The notes: a model not told the origin generated them from the sequence alone. Positions 36,038-50,111 are shown, counted from the stretch's first letter. The stretch: DNA of 64,000 nt from Lycorma delicatula (GCF_047948215.1 NC_134455.1:157648575-157712574); one strand, 5' to 3'. Translations and numbers: made by a program.

Positions 36038-37270
36038 GGGTGGTCGTAAAGTCGCGCAACCCAATGTTTTCTGATTTGTAGAAATGACAGTTAAACTTGT
36101 AAACGGTATTTTAATTAGGATAATTTTTTGTGTGATATAATAGTGTGTGGTACCATGGCTAGATCACGCCTCCAGGCAACTGTGGGGTGGCACCAAGCAG
36201 TTTCTTTAGTCCGAGCAGCATGTCTTTTACGAAAGAACAACGCGTCTTTATGATGTGAGTTACTGTGAATCGAATTTCTACGCAAAGTGTCAAGAAGATT
36301 TTTTAAATGCTTTTCCAGAAGCTAATGTGCCAAAAAAATCCACTATATATCGTTTATTAATCGTTTCGGGATACAGGTATTGTGCGTGACCGCAAGTGTT
36401 CCGGCCGTTCAAGTGTTTTAACTGACGACAGTCTGCAGACGATAAATAAAACACTTCTTCGTTCTCTAAAAGAATCTCTTCGAAAACTTTCTAACCAGAT
36501 TGGGCTATCTTATAGAAGTGTTCATAAGACTACTAAAGTTTTAAAATTACATCCATTTCGGATTAACATAAGTCATCAGCTTCAAGAACCAGATAAGGAG
36601 AAACGAATGCAGTATTTTCGGTGGTTTAGAAGTTTCATTCGAAATGACAAACTCCGACAAGGTTTTTTTCAGCGATGAAGCTTAGTTTCATCCTAACGGA
36701 TATGTTAACAGTCAAAATTACAGAATATGGTCTTCAGAGAACCCGCAGTGTCCATGAACAACCATTACATTCGCAAAAAATTGGGGTATGGTGTGGTGTA
36801 TCTCGTTTGCTAGATGCTGATAAATGTGACAGCTAGCTACAACAAGACGAAGCAACTGTACACACGGCGAACAATAGTACGCAATTTCTTCGATGAGCGG
36901 ATAATTTCTCGTGGTTTATGGCCTCCTCATTCACCGGACCTGAGCCCTCCCGATTTTTATTTCTGAGGCTTTTTGAAAGATAATGTGTACTCAAACAACC
37001 CGCATACACTTGATGAACTTAAACAAAATATTGAGGACTGTATATCAAATATCACTGCTGCTACACTGAAAACGGTCGCATACAATGTACGAAAAGGCAT
37101 TGAAGCACGCATTGAAAATCATGGTGGACATTTCCAGCAATTATTATAAACTTGTAAGTAATACTTTTGTAAATGTTAATATTATTTGTAAATTAATAAA
37201 AACAATTAATAAAAAGGCTTTATAAAAAAAGAACTTGTTGTCATTTGGTTGCGCGATTTTACGATCACCC
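36038..37270 (+). mobile_element. Mariner-like (IS630/Tc1 superfamily) DNA transposon, about 1.23 kb
   Basis: Terminal inverted repeats of 23 bp are readable: 36038-36060 (starts GGGTGGTCGTAAAG) and 37248-37270 (ends TTTTACGATCACCC), differing at two positions. The enclosed length and a single transposase frame on the plus strand match a mariner-like element. The left flank is TA; the right flank is GT, so a TA target duplication is not preserved or the end is off by a base or two. Confidence 0.85.
36220..37149 (+). pseudogene. Mariner-like transposase pseudogene
   Basis: Catalyses cut-and-paste transposition when intact. ATG at 36220 starts MSFTKEQRVFMM; the N-terminal helix-turn-helix continues with frame changes into VRDRKCSGRSSVLTDDSLQT (36390 on), then SLKESLRKLSNQIGLSYRSV, the second HTH, and LQEPDKEKRMQYFRWF. 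The catalytic core is still legible: FFSDEA (first Asp, near 36665), QQDEATVHTANN (second Asp, near 36840) and HSPDLSPPDFYF (third Asp, near 36930), ending HGGHFQQLL and TAA at 37147-37149. Length of about 310 codons is slightly short; a deletion seems to have removed the segment between GVWCGVS and QQDEATV. At least two frameshifts and several stops make it inactive. Confidence 0.85.
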
Positions 37271-38924
37271 GTTACTTTAAAATAGGTTTGAATTTTCCAA
37301 TATTTTTATTATATTTATGTTTTCAAATTATATTAGGATACGATTATTTTTTCATTTTTATGATAAGGAAATAGGACTATATAATGGATTGTTTCATAGA
37401 GAATGAAACGGTAAAATAAAATGTTTGTGTACATCGTCAAACGCACTTTTTCCTATGGATCTGACATGGTTGAACATCTTAGATATTAGGAAAAATAGAC
37501 AAAGTACTTTCTGAATATTATCTCTTGAATTTCATCGGTTTGACATTCGGGTATTTAACCTTAGTTTTTCGAGAATGACTTGTGACATATAAGAAGTTAC
37601 ATTACCGTTAAGGTTATGACATATAACAAACTAAACAAGCTCAATATATACTTGTAGTTGCAAGGAAAGAATAAATTTTAATTCCATGAAGTTCAAAAAT
37701 ATCGTTGCTAAATTTATTTTTATGTGAAACTTGTAAATTTTAGTCGACGGAAGGACGTGAATGGAATCTGTAGAATTAATTGGAAGATAGAAATAATTCT
37801 TACAGTTTTTTATTTACAATCGCTTTCCCCGTTTGAAACCATAAGTAATCATACGAAACACTATGGCATGGAAGAAGATCATCCGAAGATATTTCTCAAG
37901 ATTAAACAACAAATAAATATGACAATAGTAACTGAAAACAAATTGACTTGAAGTTATGTAAGTAATTTTATAAGAAGACAAGTTAGCGAATAAAACAAGT
38001 AAGGAATAATACCAGTAACACAACGTAAAATGTAATACGTATACTCAATCCGAGACATATATCTTTGTCATTCTTATGAGCCATTTCTCACCTCAAGAAG
38101 TTGTTTTATAGGCAACGCCTTTGCCCATTTCAAAAAAAAAACAAATGTCGATAACGCCGTTTAGTTATGTCCGATAAGAAAGATAAGAGAAATAAACACA
38201 ATAGTTAAATGAACGAACCACCCGATAAACAGAAGGTAATAAGCTAAAAAGTATGAAAAATTCTAGAATTAGAATATAAATAATAAGCTATCGTTCACAC
38301 TAGCCTAGTTAATAACGCAAAACTGTCCAAAAGAGGCTTATCATCTCAACCATCATTTCCGTCACCTAGATCTAACACGTGAAGCCTTTTATGATGTCTG
38401 ATATACCCGCCATTACCCAGTAAATTTAATGCAAGATGATTAGTATGCGAATTCAGTCAGGGTATGTATTTCGAGCTCAAATGCCCAATCTCCTCACGGA
38501 CAAACGGGATACCCAGATACCCGTGAATCTCATCATTCCTCACGAACTACAGCGGCTGCGCTATGATCTTGAGTACCATGCTCTAAAACTGATGAATTGC
38601 ATCGACGTTCCTGTTACTAATAGTGTCCCGTGAATGAATGTCCAATCACCTTTCTTTTACCTATAATAATTTCATTTCTTTAGTGAGATTTTTAAAAACA
38701 AAAATTCTTTGAGTAATGATTTTCCAGTTTTTGTTCATCTTCTTTAATAAAATGTTATTTTAGTCATAAGTGGTTATTTTCATTTATTGTAAAAATAACT
38801 AGTTTGAACTGTTTTGAAAATGCGAGTAAAATGAATGTATTGTATGTTTAAAAGTTATCATTAAAACAAAAAAAAGAAATGAAATTTTTAAAAATAATAG
38901 TTTAAAATATGTAGAAAATTTCCA
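37271..38924. other. Non-coding stretch with one unassigned open frame
   Basis: Mostly AT-rich. A GC-richer patch at 38330-38640 contains a 65-codon frame (38436-38633) beginning MISMRIQSGYVFRAQMPNLL. It is not recognisable, and both neighbouring frames in the patch have stops. It may be an eroded mobile-element segment. Confidence 0.4.
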
Positions 38925-39010
38925 AGTGTCGCGTCTCTTTCTTTGATCCGGAAGTTCTGAGGTCTGGTCTTGGGTCTTACTAACTACATGGCATTTTTTA
39001 TATATCACAG
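38925..39010 (+). mobile_element. Degenerate copy of the tRNA-Glu SINE head
   Basis: Order and wording parallel the SINE at 20478: GTGTCGCGTCTC, TTTGATCCGGAAGTTCTGAG, GTCTTGGGTC in the B-box position and CATGGCATTTTTTATA. The A and B boxes are eroded and there is no clear tail, so this is an old copy. Confidence 0.55.
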
Positions 39011-40832
39011 AAAGATTCATTTCATTATCAATTATAGATTACCAGCCATAATAAAATGGAATATAAAGGAGTTAATTGCTGTTGGACTTTCTGTCTTTCG
39101 AATAAGGGATACACAACGCATTTATTCATTGTTCTGAGTGAATAGAAAGTAGATAAAAACTGTGTAAATAAGACAAGTGAAACGTTAAGTTCTATAGAGA
39201 AGAGAATTATGTATCGGCTACGTTATATTTTCTTACTGTTGTGCGCTAATGCTACAGAGGTAGGAAAAGATTTTCTTTTAGGTGTTCGTTACCTGTTTAA
39301 TGCAATGGATTTATTCATATTATTAATTATGTGTCATTTCATCCACGTGTAAAAATGCTTCCTATTACACATATTTGTTTTTCTGCTTATCAAATCAAAA
39401 GTATTATTTTTTTTTTACTTTTGAAAAGCAACTATCACTGTCCAAAATAGTAATTTGTTGAAAAAATGAACGATAGTTAGAAAAATATTGTACTAAAGTG
39501 ACCAAAGTGAACAAAACCAATGAGAAAATTGAGTTATTACACAGTTAATAGTGCACAAATATTGTGAAATTGTTGTAAATTTTACACTAACTTTACATTG
39601 TCTTAATTTAACAATTAAATAAAGTGCGTACTTTTGTTTTCTTTTTTAAATCTCAGTTATACACTAATTAAATTGAGGTAGTTACAGAATTGACTAAAAC
39701 ATATGAAAGACCACTTTCAATTGTTTTACTTTATTACTAAACGAGTTATTAAGCTTCAGATTTATTTTTAAAAATATAACATACCTAGTAGAATTAATAC
39801 ATGACTACGAAATGAATTATAAACCAGTTCTAGGTATGATTCATATAGTTTTGTCCTCTACAATGACATATTTTATGGTAGTTCCTCAATATTTTATTTA
39901 GTAACACAGTTTTAATCCTTTTTCTAATTCTAACCGGTCGGGTTGTATTTACATCCTCCACTCTTTTCAAGTTTACACAGTTAATTTAGTGTCAACATAT
40001 TAATAGATTGCTCCACAATAGTTAGCTTTGACGCCGTAAAATCTAGATATTGCCATAGTTGTTTCAGTGATTGGTTAAAATATAAATATTTATTTTTCTC
40101 CTTTAAATTGAATGTTCTCTACGTCAAATTTAACGTTTGCTTCATTTTTGTTAAATATACCTCTTGTTTTCATACAAGATATTTACAATGTAAATAATTT
40201 TTTTTTAATGTCTTTTTGAAATTATCACTAAAAGTATTTAAAATTTACTGATTTATGAGAACATTTAAACTAAAATTTATTAAAACACAAAGGGCAATGA
40301 TTGAAAGTGGACAAATCATTATGTATGTTTTATTTAAGTTCTAAGTATTACAAAATTACTTAATAACACGCAAGGGAAAAGATGTAGCAGTAATGAATAT
40401 CTTTTTAATAAGGTTTTCTTCTTAATAATTCAATTTTTACAAAATTTTAGTTTTAATGAATTAATTTCTAATACTACATGATAAACATTACTAGTAATTA
40501 GAACATTTTTAAGTTCTATATTTAAAAAAAATTACAGTACGAAGAATTTAAATTTAGATACAATTTTAATATTCGCATGTTTACGAAAAATACATTTTTG
40601 AAAAAATCTTAATGAATTTCAGATTATTGGCTGCCATTAAAAAAAAATAAAGGATATCATATTAGTGTAATTCTGAATTTTTTTAACAAAATTCCTCTTC
40701 AGACTGATTTTTTCTAGAGTGAATACATAAAAAACAAACACACTTATTCAGAGAGAGATAAGAGAAAGAGATTTTCTGCAGAGTACCTAATTGAACATGT
40801 ATTCACGTTCAAAAATTCAATCTTTTATGTAA

Positions 40833-40878
<46 letters not shown>

Positions 40879-41989
40879 TTACCAGTTTGTATATATATAT
40901 ATATATATATAAATATATTTCATGCAGTTATAAATTATTTCTAAGTTTTTAATTATTTGATATAAATTATTTACTTAAAAAATATAACTTTTGAAATGAT
41001 GTGGGTAAAAATGAAAAAAAGTAATCTGCAATAAATCTGGTGAAACTAAACATTGAATTTATATGACTAATACTAAAACGGAAGTCATTTATTGACTACT
41101 GAAAGCATTCTATTAAGTTCCTTCTTATTTGATTGTGTTTGGCTGTCTATTTATACCAGTATTCCTTATAAAGAAAAACTTTTGTTAGTTTACAAAGGTT
41201 TCTGACCTAAAAATGTATTAACGTTGTTATAGAATCATAAAATGTGTGTTTGTTCTTTTATTTTGAATACATTCTTCTGTTTATTTCTTTTTTAGTTAAT
41301 ATTTGATATAGAAAAATATAAGTGGAGTACAATGGATTAGTAGTGAATGACTTGCTGTCACAGAACAAGTTGCATTTGTTTCACGAAATAATATTTATTA
41401 TATTAAATATTTTGATTATATTTATAAGAAAATACTTCACCATTTGAAATTTTAAAGCATAATGCAATGGTAATAACAATAACAATAATGGATGGAACAA
41501 TAACAATAATGGATGGGAGTGACATTTTTTCAGTAGCATATTTTGTTTTATTAACTCTGTGTGGCTTTTGTATATGCTCGACATATGGTGCGCAAGACGG
41601 TTGTGATACTGCATAAAAATGTAGTTCAGTTCTTAATTCACCTATGGATATATCTGCCTGTGCTTATATCTATCTATTTGTATTTAAATACATACTTATT
41701 ATTGTGTCTTTCTGTTTTTTTCTTCGTTTCTTTGGAATAATAACTCAAACAAAAATCATCCTTCATATTTTGATAAATATGATTAATATAAATTTCATTT
41801 AAAATAACGATTAATTATAAGTTATTTTAATGATTGTATGAATTATTTAAAGACAATCTAGATATTTTCACAATCATGCTTATGGACGTGAACCGCAACC
41901 CCACATCAATAAAGTAAGGTTTTATTGAACCTTACACTGTTTATTTCCAAAGGTAGTTCGAATTCATCGTATATTGTCTAGACTTGAGC
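39011..41989. other. AT-rich non-coding stretch
   Basis: No gene seen. It contains the TA palindrome listed separately and a small 25-bp direct repeat of AACAATAACAATAATGGATGG at about 41473-41518. Confidence 0.55.
40829..40882. repeat. Perfect 54-bp palindrome centred on (TA)21
   Basis: GTAACC, then 42 bases of TA repeat, then GGTTAC form an exact inverted repeat able to fold into a full hairpin. A second AT tract begins eight bases downstream (40890-40910). Confidence 0.9.
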
Positions 41990-42720
41990 TCAAATTGCCG
42001 TTTATCTATCCAGTTCATCAAACTATATTATCCCGGTGAAAATATGTCCATTGTTCCTTGATCCACAATTAAAATTTTAAAGAAAAAAAATCAATCATCT
42101 AATTTATCAACATGAGTTTTCAGACCTTCTTTTCCAGATAAATCGCTATATTGTTTTTACATTGATGGATCTAAATTCGGTGACTTGGCTAAATGTAACG
42201 GTTTTACTTCGTCAAGGAACCTATATTCCCCGAAAATTCTAGAATATTTACTGCTGATCATTTTAGAATACTTATTATTTTATATCATATCACGCGTAAG
42301 TACAATTACACATTCTTAAGTGTTTTTTTTTTTTTTTTTTTGTTTTTTTTTTTTTTTATGTAAGTGCAGTACAAACACTGTCAGATATATATTTTTCCCT
42401 ATAATTTCATATACTCCTACATCTACTTATCAGTTTACATCTACTTATCTACATCAGTTTATGCTGGGTGTCTGTTGAAGTAGATATTTCAGGAAACGAA
42501 GGAATCGAAACACCGATTAAGCAGTATTGTTCTTAACAGAGTGATCTGTACCAATCATACGTGCATCACGATAAATTGTTAGGAATCAGTATGACAGTGT
42601 GGACGTTGTGTAGAATAAACTTCTAAACAGGAATAATATATCACATAAAAATGGTCTATGTTCTTCATGAAAACGTCGTCTTTTACCATACGTATTTAGG
42701 ACATATCTGATTAGATGGGA
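41990..42720 (+). pseudogene. Jockey-like LINE ORF2 RNase H region remnant
   Basis: Plus-strand frames give CFYIDGSKFGD near 42155 (family wording IYTDGSKxxxxxG, first RNase H Asp kept), later CWVSVEVDISGNEGIETPIK near 42465 (family wording CWVPSHVGIxGNExADxxAK, final catalytic block), and near 42672 VVFYHTYLGHI (family wording VVLTRLRIGHTxLTH, the start of the C-terminal zinc region). These three blocks are in the correct order and spacing for the C-terminal half of a Jockey-group ORF2. A T-rich insertion (T tracts at 42322-42357) and stops split the domain. It could be from the same family as the Gag/endonuclease and reverse transcriptase pieces elsewhere in the window. Confidence 0.65.
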
Positions 42721-45700
42721 GAATTCCTTACATAATTTAATGGAGATACTTTCAGCAAGTCATTCAAATAATTTCCTCAAAATGATTTACCAGATTCCTC
42801 ATGACTGTGAGATATGAGGGTTTTTATTAGTGATTCAAAATCACACTATTGGCAAAATCTTTTTGATTTTTGCTCAAAACAAACATCAGTGTAACTGTTT
42901 ACACTGCATAATTATGACAAGCTTTTGTAAGAAAATATTTATGTGGGATGTCTTTATATCAGTTATTTGTAAAACTCCTACACGTATACGCATAATTTCT
43001 TATTTATTGTAAATGTTTTAATTTTTATAAATATTCTGAAATCAGTTTGATTAGTTTACATATCTGACTGTTGGATTTTCCTTACATCTTAGTTAATTTT
43101 ATTCCTTTTTTAGTTTCTCTTTACTGCTCCTTTTTGTTATTTTCATTTTTCAGCTAATGTACTTGAAAAATAAGTTTTTGTCATTTTTTATGTTTCTACA
43201 ACTTTTAAAGACTAATAAAACTTTTGTATAATTTTCAATAATATTATATTTTGTTGTACGTCGTGTTTAATGGATTCCGTTGAGCTACTGTAAACATAGT
43301 TGTTGCTATCTACAGCCTTTTTTGCTAGTGAAATTTACATAGAAATAGATTATAGTTTGTAACGTTTTGGGTTATACTTTTTATATACTGTTTATTCTAC
43401 CTGGATGATTTTACGTGTGATAAATCTAAGATTACTAAAAACCCTCTGGCAACAGTATACATGGTAATAATAACTATAATAACAATAAAAAAAATAAATA
43501 TTTTAAAAGCTTCTTTATTTGACCAATAAAATAATTTCTGGAACTATTGTATTATTTCAGAAAATATCCGACTTTAATCAGTCATATTTAATGTAATCGC
43601 AAATTTCTTTCTATTCTAAATTTTATTTACAGTCATCTAAAGAAAAAGTGATAATTTCAACATAATTAGCGTGTAGTGAGAAAATTATAATATAGTATTA
43701 GTAGTAGAATAGAAATGTCGAATAATGCCTTTTCAAAAATATCATAACCTAATTGATTTTTATTAAAAAGTAACAAAAAATACAAAAATTTTATTTTCGG
43801 AGCGATTGGTGAGTAAAATTAAAATTTGTTTTTTTATTTTTCATTTGTTACTCTCATTTATTCTTCGATTCCAAAAATTAATACTATTAACCAAAGGGTT
43901 CATTAATTATCAAGTTGCAAAAAAAAAATGTATGCTGCAAAATAGTCAAGCATTTTGTTAATATTTTTTAATCCATATTGATATTGATAATGAAAGAAAC
44001 AAAAAACCTATCTAAATATATAGGCAATCATGCTCAAATCTTATATTTCTCACCAAAGAAATTTCACTTTACTTTGTTTTACATAAAACCGTCTATATGA
44101 AGAACCTTCTTCTACAACCCATGAAAAATAATTTGTAAATTTAAGATTTCGCATGTTGTGCATGAGTAAACAAGTTAAATTCGAACAAAGTACATAACTA
44201 CCATTTACTTATCAATTCAAAATTGTCTTTTATATTTGTTACTTAATACGTACTCTCGAATGAGAAATTTGCTTTTCTGCTCTTTCATAAAGACTAGGAC
44301 TTTTTTTTTATATTAGAAGTTTAAAAGCCTGTATTGCAATTTAATTGTAGAGGTCGAAGTTATACATATTTATCTTTTTAATTCATTTTTGCAGTTGATC
44401 AGTCAATGAGAAAAATCTAATAGTAAATAAACATTTTAAATTATAAACTTTTCAGCTTTACGTGTAGATGAAACATAATTTAATTAGTTGTAAAGTAAAT
44501 TTTACAACGTTCAAGTAACTTTTAAAAACTATCAGTCTGTTATTTAATTTTTATATCATTTTTTTTTCTTCTGGTTTTGCTGTTTTTTTTAAAGAAAACA
44601 TAAATTAATATTTTTGTGAGGATACGTACTCCTGCCGGCTAAAACAAATTTGTTATCAACATTCAATTGTTAAACGAAGTGAGTTAGTAATATTTATGTT
44701 ATTTCCTACTTGTGAATTACCATATCCTGCCATATATAAGTGTAAACTACGTACGATACTAACTTTTCTACGAGATCCTATGGTATTCATATGTGTATTT
44801 TTAACGCAGAATTTAATCGTGGTGTGAAATGTATAAATCTACGTGGATAAGACGGGCAAGAAGCAATCCTATTTCTTTCCTACTCCTACCGAAGTGCAAG
44901 CTTAAAATTATTATTATATAAAGTGCGATTCAAAATTGACCCATCTGCACGAGACTGTACTGATGTATATATTAAAACGTTTGTATTTTGATTTTCCCGA
45001 TGTAAAAGTGTAAATTTATTTTCAAAAGACAGGTGATTTTTTCACGATATTATATTGTTATGAATATTCATGAACTTATATCTCTCCACCCCCCCCCCCT
45101 GGCGGTATGCACTTGGTAAAAAGAAACTAAGCTGGTGGTAAATTCCCACCAGCCTTTTTGAGGCTAGCTTGTTTATGTTACGTTTCTAGCGCAGTAAAAG
45201 GATCAATGGGTAGGTACTCCTTGTAAATTCAATTTAAAATCCTTTAAAAACAAGAACTTGCGACATCTGAAACCAGAATTACAGAAAGGAGAATTTAGTA
45301 ACAACGTATTTGTGTTCCAACGAAATTTATTTATTTTCACTTGTTCTTATTGATGAGAAAATATTTATTTACTTTATTTCAATGAATCCTGTAAGAAATA
45401 TAGTAATTAATAAGTCTTATAATTCATGTCTCTTTCTCAGTTTATATGCCAAACCGGAATTAATGACATCCTAATGTTAGTTTTTTTTTTAATTTTATAA
45501 ATTTAAGTGAAAGTAGATATATTGCCAATTCGCTCAATATTAGGAGAGGTGACTTTTCAGGGTGCTCGCGAGGGTTCTCTACGTAATTCACAATTATTAA
45601 TGAAAAAAACTTTTATGTTTTGTTTTTATTTTCTTCTTCACAATCACTCATGATTAATTGGTCTATAATATACCAACTTAAAAAATTATCCTTTCACTGT

Positions 45701-46290
45701 TAAATTAACCATATGAAAGTATATTTGGGGAAATAACTTATGTTAAAATTTTGTAATTTAATCCAGAAAAGAAATCCTTCTTTCATACTGTACCTCCGCA
45801 CAATGAGCTAGTGATGAATCAATTTGTTCGAAAAGGTTAACTCTACGAAACTAACGAAAGAATACATAATTTAATAAATAATTAATTAAAAATAATAATT
45901 TAGAATAAATAATTTAAAACTTTTAACCGTTAACTGAAGAAATGGGGGGAAATATTTATAACACGTATAGCCTGTAATAGAGATAGTAAAAGTTGATTGT
46001 TAAACGAAGTTGCAGAACTGAATACATGACGCAAATTTAAAAAGTTTTTTTAACAGATAAAATAACAGTAAAGTTATATTTTTCGAAAAATTAATGTAAT
46101 ATAAAATAACCAAAAAATTTTAGTTTGCAATTTTTAAATTTATTGTTTCTGATAATTAAAATCAATTTTTTTTTGGCTTAAATGTTAGGCATGTATTATA
46201 TTTTTAGGGCATGGTACTTTTGTGGTATTAACTAGGTAGGTTTTTATTCCTCTTTATAAGTATATATAAAGAGGGTTAATATAATGAGGA

Positions 46291-46329
<39 letters not shown>

Positions 46330-49207
46330 TGGAGGGATTTCTATTATTATTATTATTATTATTACTGACTGTACGTTATTATTTCCTTTGAATACAGGAT
46401 AATATTACATTATATACATGTATTATTGGGAATTTATTACGATGCACATTATTAAATCAACGACAAGCTTAAATTAGTGCACATGCTAATATTGAGGTGA
46501 AAATTAATTTTCTGGACTTTATTTGATTTGTGTTAATCAAAATTGTTTACTTTTTAACCTAATTTCCCTAAATAAACTCTAAAATCTATAATTTTGATTT
46601 GAAATTACCAATATTATATAACACTTTATGAGATATTAACGTTTAAGCTTTGTTTAACATAAATCTAAAATAAATTTTAAAGTGCTATTTTTCTTTTGTA
46701 ATATGTAATTTCATACATATGGAAATAGAATACACTATGAGTTTATTATTAATATTACTCATTCCTACAGTTTTATAGACAATATGTTACTAATTTCCGC
46801 TTTGCATGTACTTTCTTTCCTGATAGATAGGTATCACTCATTCTTTGACTTTTCATTCTCTCTCTTCCTCATTTATTCACAATTTTTGTTTTAAATTCTC
46901 TATAACATTACTCCGACTATAAATAGTACAGGTTTTAATATTTCTTAATATTAATAGTAATTAATATTTCTGAAATTATTCGAATTTTAAGAAAATTTCA
47001 ACTGTTTTTCTTCTCTTATGAATTAAATAATATAAATATTTGTTTAAAATCTAATCATTATTGTAAATTTAATTTAAAAGAAGGATAAATTTTGTTTTTT
47101 ATAATAGTTAAAATATTTAAAAAGAAAATATTTTTCAGAAGGATGTCTGCAACATATATAAATTCGTATTAGTATTGCATTATGAATTTTTTTCAATTGC
47201 TGGAGTTAAAATATTAACTTCAATGAAAGAATTTTCTTAATATCTTCCTTTATTGTTTATTTTACTTTTTATTCTCTGTAGCGCAAAAGTTTTAGTTGAA
47301 TAATTAATATTTTATGAGAATGAGTCTAAAATTACGTAAATATAAAAGAACGTTAACAAATGGTAAACTTGGTACTTTTTTCATTTCTGTGTAAAATGTT
47401 TTAATTTCTTTGAAAAACATTTTTTTTATATTTAAACTTTAATTTCTTCATCATCATGACTGGTAAAGCATTTTTATTTTTTTTCTTAATTGTCAGTTAA
47501 ATTTGCGAGAATCTTATAAATCGGCTTTGAAAATGTCTTTAAAATTTAAATTCAAAAGAATTTTGTTTTGTTGACTTTGCGACCATAGATTTACGAATCA
47601 TTAATAATGAATTTTAGCTATCTGGCATGTTTCCCTTCACAATAGGTATCTCCTCATTTTTTTTAACTAATTAATTTACACCTCCTCAGCTAAATCAAAT
47701 CTTTCTATAAACACGGAAGAGTTGTTATAATTTTTACATATGCATATTTTATAAATAGTAATTGCTTTCCGTTAAACCTACTTCCGACCTACTTAGATCA
47801 TGTACCTTGGAAAGATATAAATTCGGTAAGTATACAATTAAGCTGTAAATCCTGCATGAAATGTAACTACAACTGATCTGGTACTGTGGACGATTGTTAA
47901 TCCTCCTATAACTTGGAAATAAGATCAATATGTTCAATCGATTGAAATTTAAATTTGGTATGATATGATGGCAGTATTAATTTATTTTAAACAGATGCAG
48001 GAAGATTGGGATATCGAAACGAGGAACACTCTGCGTCTATTCTCTTATTCTAATGTTTTTTCCATTCTTCGTCCTTAAGTTGGGTTTCTCGATCTTTGCT
48101 TTGTTGCCTATCAATTTCATCGGCAATCAATTTTATCGGTTGGCTTACGCTATTCTCCCGTAAGATTCTAGGTTAAATCAATGCTAGCGATGAATTTTGT
48201 CGGTTTGGAAGCCGTGGTTATCATCCCTACTCCAGTTCGGATTAATTCAACTTTGAAGTAGGTTTTCATAATCTGAAGGTCTAGTTAGATGTCCCACTAG
48301 TGGAATTATCTATTCATATAATAGTTGTTGGATATAATGTCTCACAAGATCAGCATGTTTGTACCGACATATTGAGTAAGTATTAATTAGAATTTTGGTT
48401 TCTGCTGGAATACTGATGAGCGAATGGTTCAGTGTCCTGATAGATGGCCGATAACAACAGAAGAAAACAGCCAACGAACTTTCAACATGATGGGTTAAGT
48501 TGAACGTTATATCACCTGTTGATAGTTATTACGGTAGTCTAATTAATACGGTATAGAAATCATGGCTTAACAAACCACTGGGCCTGGTGGTGGTTATTTG
48601 ACGAATGTCAGAAATCTTGTTTTTAAAAACTATTCAACCGATTTTCATGAACTTATTACAAAGAAATTGAGTTTAAATTTTGAGAGATAAATATTCCTAC
48701 GGTTTTCCCTAAGGCTAACTTTACAACTGTCGTTGAAGGAATATATTGTTTTACACAATCCATTAAAGCTTGGCTAAAATACATTAAAGTTAAAATGTAA
48801 CAGTAAGTTACCACTTACTATTCTCATACATTTTTAAAATTGTCATATTAATTTCACTGGTCTTATAAATTTGTTTTTATGAACGTGACATTTAATCTTT
48901 TTGTAGTTCAGTTCTACCTAAGAAATAAAAAGCAAGCTTTGTCAGCTACTTTTTTTAGAAACTATTGTCCTTGTCATAATACATTTTTGTGAATGAAAGA
49001 GATCAAAATGTAACAGAATACTTAAATTATTAACTGTTATTTTACGGCTACTAGTCAAACAATTTAAAAACAAATAAAATGTAAAAAAGGAAATAGTAAA
49101 AATAATTTTTACGTATGGCCGTCATCCTGTCTTCAACGTTTGCATTGGTAGGGATGGTTTTAATAAATATTGAACAGATTTTCTTGAAACCAAAACAAAA
49201 TACTTGC
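42721..49207. other. Long AT-rich non-coding stretch
   Basis: No supportable gene. Notable simple sequences are C11 at 45089-45099, (AT)17 at 46294-46327 and (TTA)7 at 46342-46364. A hairpin GGCTGGTGG...CCACCAGCC lies at about 45131-45153. The balanced-composition block 47990-48640 may be an old mobile element, but none of its frames shows a family motif that I can name. Confidence 0.45.
46294..46364. repeat. (AT)n and (TTA)n microsatellites
   Basis: A pure AT tract (46294-46327) and a pure TTA tract (46342-46364) are separated by 14 bases. Confidence 0.9.
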
Positions 49208-49291
49208 GATTTAGTATTTCAGAGATTCTTTTTATGATAAAAATAACAGGATTTAGTATTTCAGAAATTCTTTTTATGATAAAAATAACAA
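49208..49291. repeat. Exact-length 42-bp tandem duplication
   Basis: Two adjacent 42-bp units beginning GATTTAGTATTTCAG at 49208 and 49250, differing at very few bases. Because 42 is a multiple of three, the duplicated text stays open in both strands' frames and produces spurious ORFs here. Confidence 0.85.
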
Positions 49292-50098
49292 TCGCGGCCG
49301 ATTTTTGCTTTTTCCTTGAAATACACTTAATAAAATATCTAGAAACAAAAACCAGAATATTGAGATATATTTGTAACAAATACCGTCTTTCCTCTTCACT
49401 GTTTTCTTAAAGTAAATAAATAAACTTTTTTCTTTGTCGATATCTTTTTCGTTTCACTCTCCATCGTTCCATCTTTGTCATTCTTCATTACTATTTTCAA
49501 ACATCTAACAATTGAAAGAAAACACATAACTTATAATACTTACCTTGCTACTATTTAATTATGTTTTGTGTCCTATATTTCTCTGAAAAACATTTTACAA
49601 GGGTTATTCTGATTATTTCTGTAATTAATATTGGTTGTTTGGTAATATTTTTATTTTTATAAGAAATTTGGCTAAATGTTTATTAAAGATAAAAAGCTTT
49701 ATACTGAATTATTCCATGCTAAGATATGTGAAGTCTAAATTATATTTAAAATTATAAAAAATAAAGCCAGTGAATTTTTTTAAACTTTTAAAGCTGCGAT
49801 CAAATTAAAAATAAACTTCCAAAACCTTAATTTAGCAAACATGTCAAAATGTCGAAATTTATAATATTTAGTAGGTTAAGTTTTTAATTATTTCTAATCT
49901 TGCATTAATTATTTTAGTATTTTTTTTTATTTTTATTTTATTTGGTTGTATGAAGAAGGTTTCCAGTATTATAAAAATACCGGAAAGTTTAATACCGGAA
50001 AATTTTGCTTATTTTAGATTTCAAGAAATGTAAAATAAGATAATCTGAACAAATAAACATAATCTAAACAAAGGTAAGAAAGGAGTTTCTAAGGATAA
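49292..50098. other. AT-rich non-coding stretch
   Basis: Nothing recognisable. It leads up to the target site of the R1-like insertion. Confidence 0.6.
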
Positions 50099-50111
50099 AC
50101 TAAGGTTACTT
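50099..50111 (+). repeat. Left target-site duplication of the R1-like insertion
   Basis: ACTAAGGTTACTT is repeated exactly at 51051-51063, just past the A-tail of the element. The repeat may extend two bases further left (AA), which cannot be told from the A-tail on the other side. Confidence 0.75.

Noticed and set aside
38436..38633. 65-codon frame in a GC-richer patch
   Set aside because: No recognisable domain, no splice context, and the neighbouring sequence is eroded; insufficient for a gene call.
49122..49410. Two overlapping frames on opposite strands (68 and 85 codons)
   Set aside because: Both are created by the 42-bp tandem duplication, which is a multiple of three and stays open on both strands.
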